Origin: Methylobacterium sp. 17Sr1-1
Lineage (GTDB): Bacteria; Pseudomonadota; Alphaproteobacteria; Rhizobiales; Beijerinckiaceae
Length of the DNA: 64,000 nucleotides
Direction of reading: 5' to 3'
Assembly: GCF_003173775.1 (NCBI RefSeq)
Contig: NZ_CP029552.1
Span: forward strand, 1,807,001-1,871,000
Both the position numbers and the translations under genes were made by a program. Within the stretch, counting starts at the first letter, position 1. Each line of letters starts with the position of its first letter. This document shows, piece by piece, positions 60,507 through 64,000 of the stretch. The notes under the pieces were generated by a model, which was not told the DNA's origin, did no database searches, and saw only the letters and a program-made list of their open reading frames with translations.

Positions 60507-62795
60507 TCACGCCGCCAACGTCTTCGCCTTCTGATGCTCGGCGCTCCAGCGCGCGATCAGCGCCTGCGTCTCACCGGCCGGCACCGGGCGGCTGAACAGG
60601 TAGCCCTGGACCTCGTCGCAGCCGAGCAGGGCCAGGACGCGCTGCTGGTCGGCCGTCTCGATGCCCTCGGCGGTGGTGCGCATGCCGAGCACCCGGGCGA
60701 CGTCGATGACCGCCCGGACGATCGCGGCGTTCTGCGCCCCCGTGCCGAGCCCGGTGACGAAGCTGCGGTCGACCTTGATGCGGTCGAACGGGAAGCTCCT
60801 CAGGTAGTTCAGCGAGGAGTAGCCGGTGCCGAAATCGTCCATCGCCACGTGCAGGCCGAGCGCCTTGAGGTCGCGCAGGATCGCGAGCGTGCCCTCGCCG
60901 CTGTCGAGCAGCATCTGCTCGGTGATCTCGAGCTCGAGGCGGTGGGCCGGCAGGCCGGTCCGCTCCAGCACCCCGCGCACCGTCCCGACGAGGTCGGGGC
61001 CGGTGAACTGCACCGGCGACAGGTTCACGGCGATCTTCAGCCGCTCGGGCCAGGTCACGGCCTGGCGGCAGGCCTCGGTCAGGGACCACTCGCCGATGGC
61101 GTGGATCAGGCCGCATTCCTCGGCGATGGAGATGAACAGCGCTGGCGGCACGTTGCCCCGCACCGGATGGCGCCAGCGCGCCAGCGCCTCGAACCCGGCG
61201 ATCTCGCCGGTCTTGAGCACGACGGAGGGCTGGTAGTGCAGCTCCAGTTCGCCGCGCTCGATCGCCCGGCGCAGGTCGCTCTCGAGCTGGCGGCGCTCCT
61301 CCAGCCCCTCGCTCATCTGCCGGTCGTAGAACCGGACCGTGCCGCGCTTGCCCGCCTTGACGGCGTAGAGCGCGAGGTCGGCGGCGATCAGGATGTCGTC
61401 GGCGGTTGCGCCGTCCTGCGGCCCGACCGCGATGCCGATGCTGACGCTGCAGCGGATCTGGTGGCTGCCGATCTCGAAGGGCGCCAGGACCGCCGCGGCG
61501 ATGGCCTGCGCCATCGCCTCGAGCGCCGGCCGGTCGCCGGCGCGGGGCACGAGCAGCGCGAATTCGTCGCCGCCGAGCCGCGCCAGCATCTGGCCGGGGG
61601 CGAGGGTGGCGGCGAGCCGGTCGCCCACCGCCTGCAGCAGGTGGTCGCCGACCTTGTGGCCGAGGGTGTCGTTGACGAGCTTGAAGCGGTCGAGGTCGAG
61701 GAACATCACCGCGTAGGGCGCCCCCGGCGCCGCCCGCGCGGCCTCGGCCCGCGCCTCGAGGGAGGCGCGGAACACCCGGCGGTTCGGCAGGTCGGTCAGG
61801 GGATCGAGGGAGGCCAGGCGCACGACCCGGGCCTCGGCCTCGGAACGCTTGGCCTCGATGCGCAGGAGCTTCTCCACCGCGATCCCGACGAGGAGCGTCA
61901 GCAGGGCCGCCAGAAGGGCGTCGGTCCGCAGGGTGGCGCGGGCGTCCTTGAAGATCTCGGCTTCCGGCACGCTGACGCTCACCCACAGGGGCTGCTCGCG
62001 CACCTTGCGGATCGTCACCAGCCGGCTCTCGGCCCCGTCCGGCATCTCGAGGGTGAAGGTGCCGGACCGGCCCGAGCGGATCTTCTGGTAGGTCTCGGTC
62101 CGGGTGAGGTCGGCGCCGACCCCGAAGCCGCCGCCGACGCCGCCGCTCGAACGCACCACCCCGTCGCTGCCGATGAGCGAGATCGAGGCCGGGGTGCCGA
62201 GGTCGATCTTGTCGTAGAACTGGGTCAGGTGGCTGGGGTTGAGCGAGGCCACGACCACGCCGCCGAAGCGCCCGTCCGGCCCGAGGAAGCGCCGGCTGAA
62301 CTGGACCGAGACCCGGCCGCTCGCTCGCCCGATCACCGGGCGGCTGATGTAGAGCACGTCGTCGGGGCTCTCGACGTGGATCCGGAAGTGGTCGCGGTCG
62401 CTGAGATCGGTCGCCGGCGGCGGTTGGGGCCCGGCATTGGTCGCCCGCATCACCCCGTCCGGCCCGATGATCGCCACCTGCACGATGATCTCGCTCAGGA
62501 GGTCGGTCGTGTTGACGATCGTGCCGTAATCCTCCCGGCCGGCGCGGTTCTCGATGCTGCGGCGCATGTAGAGCAGGGACTTGTCGATCTCACCGATCGA
62601 GCGCAGCACGTTCTCCTCGAACACCATCGCGAAGTTGTGCGTGGTGCGCTCGGAGTCCTGCACCGCGTCCCGGACGTCGCCCCGGTGCTTGACCGCGACG
62701 CCGATCCACAGCAGCGCCACCACGACCAGGCCGAGGATCACGGGCCCGCGGCGCTCCGCCAGGAATCGAGGAAATTGCTTGAGGTGCAGGGTCAT
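60507..62795 (-). CDS. Sensory diguanylate cyclase/phosphodiesterase (dCache-GGDEF-EAL)
   Basis: This 762-residue inner-membrane protein has its first membrane segment at about 18-36 and its second at 292-309. These bracket a periplasmic Cache-like sensor (TNAGPQPPPATDLSDRDHFRIH ... VSVQFSRRF). A GGDEF domain (about 325-490) has an intact GGDEF at 408-412 (ARLGGDEFALL). An EAL domain (about 505-760) has GFEALARWRHP (EAL at 536-538), NLSPVQF and MDDFGTGYSSLNYL. Both catalytic signatures are present, so it may make or degrade cyclic di-GMP. ATG 62795 was chosen because the membrane segment follows it. Confidence 0.9.
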   Translation of the reverse strand: MTLHLKQFPRFLAERRGPVILGLVVVALLWIGVAVKHRGDVRDAVQDSERTTHNFAMVFEENVLRSIGEIDKSLLYMRRSIENRAGREDYGTIVNTTDLLSEIIVQVAIIGPDGVMRATNAGPQPPPATDLSDRDHFRIHVESPDDVLYISRPVIGRASGRVSVQFSRRFLGPDGRFGGVVVASLNPSHLTQFYDKIDLGTPASISLIGSDGVVRSSGGVGGGFGVGADLTRTETYQKIRSGRSGTFTLEMPDGAESRLVTIRKVREQPLWVSVSVPEAEIFKDARATLRTDALLAALLTLLVGIAVEKLLRIEAKRSEAEARVVRLASLDPLTDLPNRRVFRASLEARAEAARAAPGAPYAVMFLDLDRFKLVNDTLGHKVGDHLLQAVGDRLAATLAPGQMLARLGGDEFALLVPRAGDRPALEAMAQAIAAAVLAPFEIGSHQIRCSVSIGIAVGPQDGATADDILIAADLALYAVKAGKRGTVRFYDRQMSEGLEERRQLESDLRRAIERGELELHYQPSVVLKTGEIAGFEALARWRHPVRGNVPPALFISIAEECGLIHAIGEWSLTEACRQAVTWPERLKIAVNLSPVQFTGPDLVGTVRGVLERTGLPAHRLELEITEQMLLDSGEGTLAILRDLKALGLHVAMDDFGTGYSSLNYLRSFPFDRIKVDRSFVTGLGTGAQNAAIVRAVIDVARVLGMRTTAEGIETADQQRVLALLGCDEVQGYLFSRPVPAGETQALIARWSAEHQKAKTLAA

Positions 62796-63445
62796 CCCGG
62801 CTCGTCCAGCGGCTTCGGTCGCCGCACTATGCAATGCGAAAGTTATCGCTATCTGAATCTCGCCGCACCATTCCGACGATTCCGGGTGCCGAGACAATGG
62901 CATAGCTTGGGATTTCAGCGCCTCGACTGATGATCGTCTTGGAGGTCCGGACGGTTTGTTGCTTGTATAGCCTGGTCGAGATCGTGCCGTGAGAGCCTGC
63001 CGGCGGATCACCGCACGACAAATCACCTGGCGTTCACCGCCGATGCAAGTCGATGCAGGGTCATACAACCGAAGGTGGCGGAAACTCCGATCGACTCATC
63101 GATGTTGCAGGTCGATCCTGCACGTGTGAGGCGCCCCACAACTGGGGGTCGAGTTGTCGACGTAGTCGATCGTGCTCGAATTGATCGACGGGCCTGTTCC
63201 GGCTGCCGCGTCCTCCGCGGCCTCGGCCGCCCACGTCCTGCCGGCGTCTTCCCGGGCGCCGCGGCGAGATGAAGCAGCGTATTCGAGACGTCTGTGGCTG
63301 AGCCGGCAATGGAGCGTGGTCGTCGGTCCGGTCACCGGCCAAGCTGAGTCGGCCGATATGCCACCCCGCCGCCAGCGGGATCGGTCTGCTTTGATCAGCC
63401 TTGTGCTCGGTCACGGTGCGGGTGGGCGGAAAAAAGCTGTCGAGC
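62796..63445. other. 650-base region without a recognised gene
   Basis: Between the GGDEF-EAL gene and the PepSY gene several short open frames exist on both strands, but none has a good ribosome site with the local codon bias or a family pattern. The base composition around 62820-63180 is lower in GC than the rest of the window. It may include upstream regulatory DNA for the GGDEF-EAL gene, or decayed coding sequence. Confidence 0.45.
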
Positions 63446-64000
63446 TCAGGCGCGGCGCAGGCGGCGCCAGCCGAGGACGGTGCCCGAGGCGGCGATCACC
63501 AGGCCGAGGGCACTGAACGCGACGATGACCGTCAGCCGCGCCGCCGGGTTCTGCGCCAGGGGCCCGGCATCGAGGGTGTGGAGGGCATCGAACAGCCAGC
63601 GATTGGCCCGCCCGCTGCGGTCGGTCCGCCCGAGGATCGCCCCGGTCGCCGGATCGATGTGGAACCAGGTTCCCGCCGGGTCGTCGAAGGCGAGGCGTAA
63701 GGTGGGCAGGGGCGGGGCGCCGTGGCGGTCGTACCAGTAGGCGTCCGGCGCCGTGAGGCGGGTCACCGCGCCGAGCCTCGCCCCCGGCAGCATCGCGCCG
63801 GCCGCGGCCAGGATGGTCGCGGGCGCCGGCACCGTACCGCAGCACGCGGCCGTGCCGCCGGGACCGGCGGCGACGACGACGGGCCGGCCGCCGATCCACG
63901 CCAAGTCGAGCGCGACGCTGCCGGCGGGCGCACCTGCGAGGTCGTCGAGGCCGAGGGGGAAGACCGGCGCCGCCTGCCCCGCATAGGCCGCCCGCATGGC
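63446..64000 (-). CDS. PepSY-domain membrane protein, C-terminal part (truncated by window end)
   Basis: The frame is open to the right edge of the window, so the N-terminus is missing. The visible 185 residues contain a PepSY-like stretch near LRLAFDDPAGTWFHIDPATGAILGRTD and a following RWLFDALHTLDAGPL. A membrane segment is at the C-terminus (TVIVAFSALGLVIAASGTVLGW). This is the pattern of PepSY-associated TM proteins linked to iron or siderophore uptake or thiol redox. The function is only suggested by the domain. Confidence 0.72.
   Translation of the reverse strand, partial: AMRAAYAGQAAPVFPLGLDDLAGAPAGSVALDLAWIGGRPVVVAAGPGGTAACCGTVPAPATILAAAGAMLPGARLGAVTRLTAPDAYWYDRHGAPPLPTLRLAFDDPAGTWFHIDPATGAILGRTDRSGRANRWLFDALHTLDAGPLAQNPAARLTVIVAFSALGLVIAASGTVLGWRRLRRA

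Noticed and set aside
63061..63414. 117-codon minus-strand open frame between the GGDEF-EAL and PepSY genes
   Set aside because: It has no ribosome site, irregular codon use and no domain, and it overlaps several other frames.

Overview
The window is GC-rich, densely packed alphaproteobacterial chromosome, most likely from a Methylobacterium-like member of the Hyphomicrobiales. This placement is an inference. It rests on the strong third-position GC bias, on alphaproteobacterial families (TIGR02301, DUF2778, RT0821/Lpp0805, cobaltochelatase CobS/CobT, a GTTC-N7-GTTC type LexA box), on gene orders such as rpmB / DUF3108 / cobT / cobS / J-protein / bolA and Suv3-like helicase / S4 / fdxA / carD / rpoH, and on small palindromic repeats between genes. 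No rRNA, tRNA, CRISPR array, insertion sequence or intact prophage was recognised.

Layout. 1-5.9 kb: end of an AbrB-type antitoxin with its Doc toxin, methionine-salvage mtnA, a class II photolyase, a small DUF1902-like protein, an orphan Tat-exported TRAP binding protein and a tyrosine-phosphatase-like protein. 6-14.7 kb: HAD hydrolase, membrane-anchored alpha/beta hydrolase, polysaccharide-export lipoprotein, 2-hydroxyacid dehydrogenase, branched-chain amino-acid binding protein, PhzF isomerase and a frameshifted spore-photoproduct-lyase-like radical SAM gene. 14.8-18.3 kb: a tightly overlapping minus-strand cluster (SDR, secreted protein, NUDIX, TIGR02301) preceded by pdxH. 18.4-25 kb: surface lipoprotein, J-domain chaperone, fabI, PPi-dependent phosphofructokinase, lytic transglycosylase, NDUFAF5-like methyltransferase and DUF427. 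25-29.7 kb: mutT, SIMPL protein, argJ, LysR regulator, Sfp-type phosphopantetheinyl transferase. 29.7-37.9 kb: rpoH, carD, fdxA, S4 protein, a 1201-residue Suv3-like helicase with a long disordered tail, and envelope proteins. 38-42.9 kb: rpmB and the cobaltochelatase block. 43-44 kb: a coupled RusA resolvase / PDDEXK-like pair. 44-48.1 kb: MFS transporter, SCP-x-type thiolase, queC, glycine-zipper protein, rpsT. 48.2-52.8 kb: a cluster of palindromes, DUF2778 murein-type protein, lexA with its operator, and an exported bicupin oxalate decarboxylase. 53-58 kb: a purine permease overlapping a molybdenum hydroxylase operon. 58.2-60.3 kb: an unrecognised enzyme with faint isocyanide-synthase resemblance, followed by a DMT exporter. 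60.5-64 kb: a sensory GGDEF-EAL protein and a truncated PepSY protein.

Most genes are housekeeping, and many sit in overlapping pairs (ATGA, GTGA or TTGA) that suggest translational coupling. The accessory material is concentrated in the RusA/PDDEXK pair, the 58-60 kb pair, the Doc module and the repeat elements. Several repeats occur in multiple copies here: a 'gtcat-cccggg ... cccggg-atgac' palindrome (six places), a 'gatacgatttccgg' element (two places), a Rhizobiales-like mosaic palindrome (one) and a cluster of hairpins after rpsT. The strongest candidates for new biology are the RusA/PDDEXK-HEPN-like pair at 42988-44066 and the 58268-60258 pair. Both function assignments are inference.
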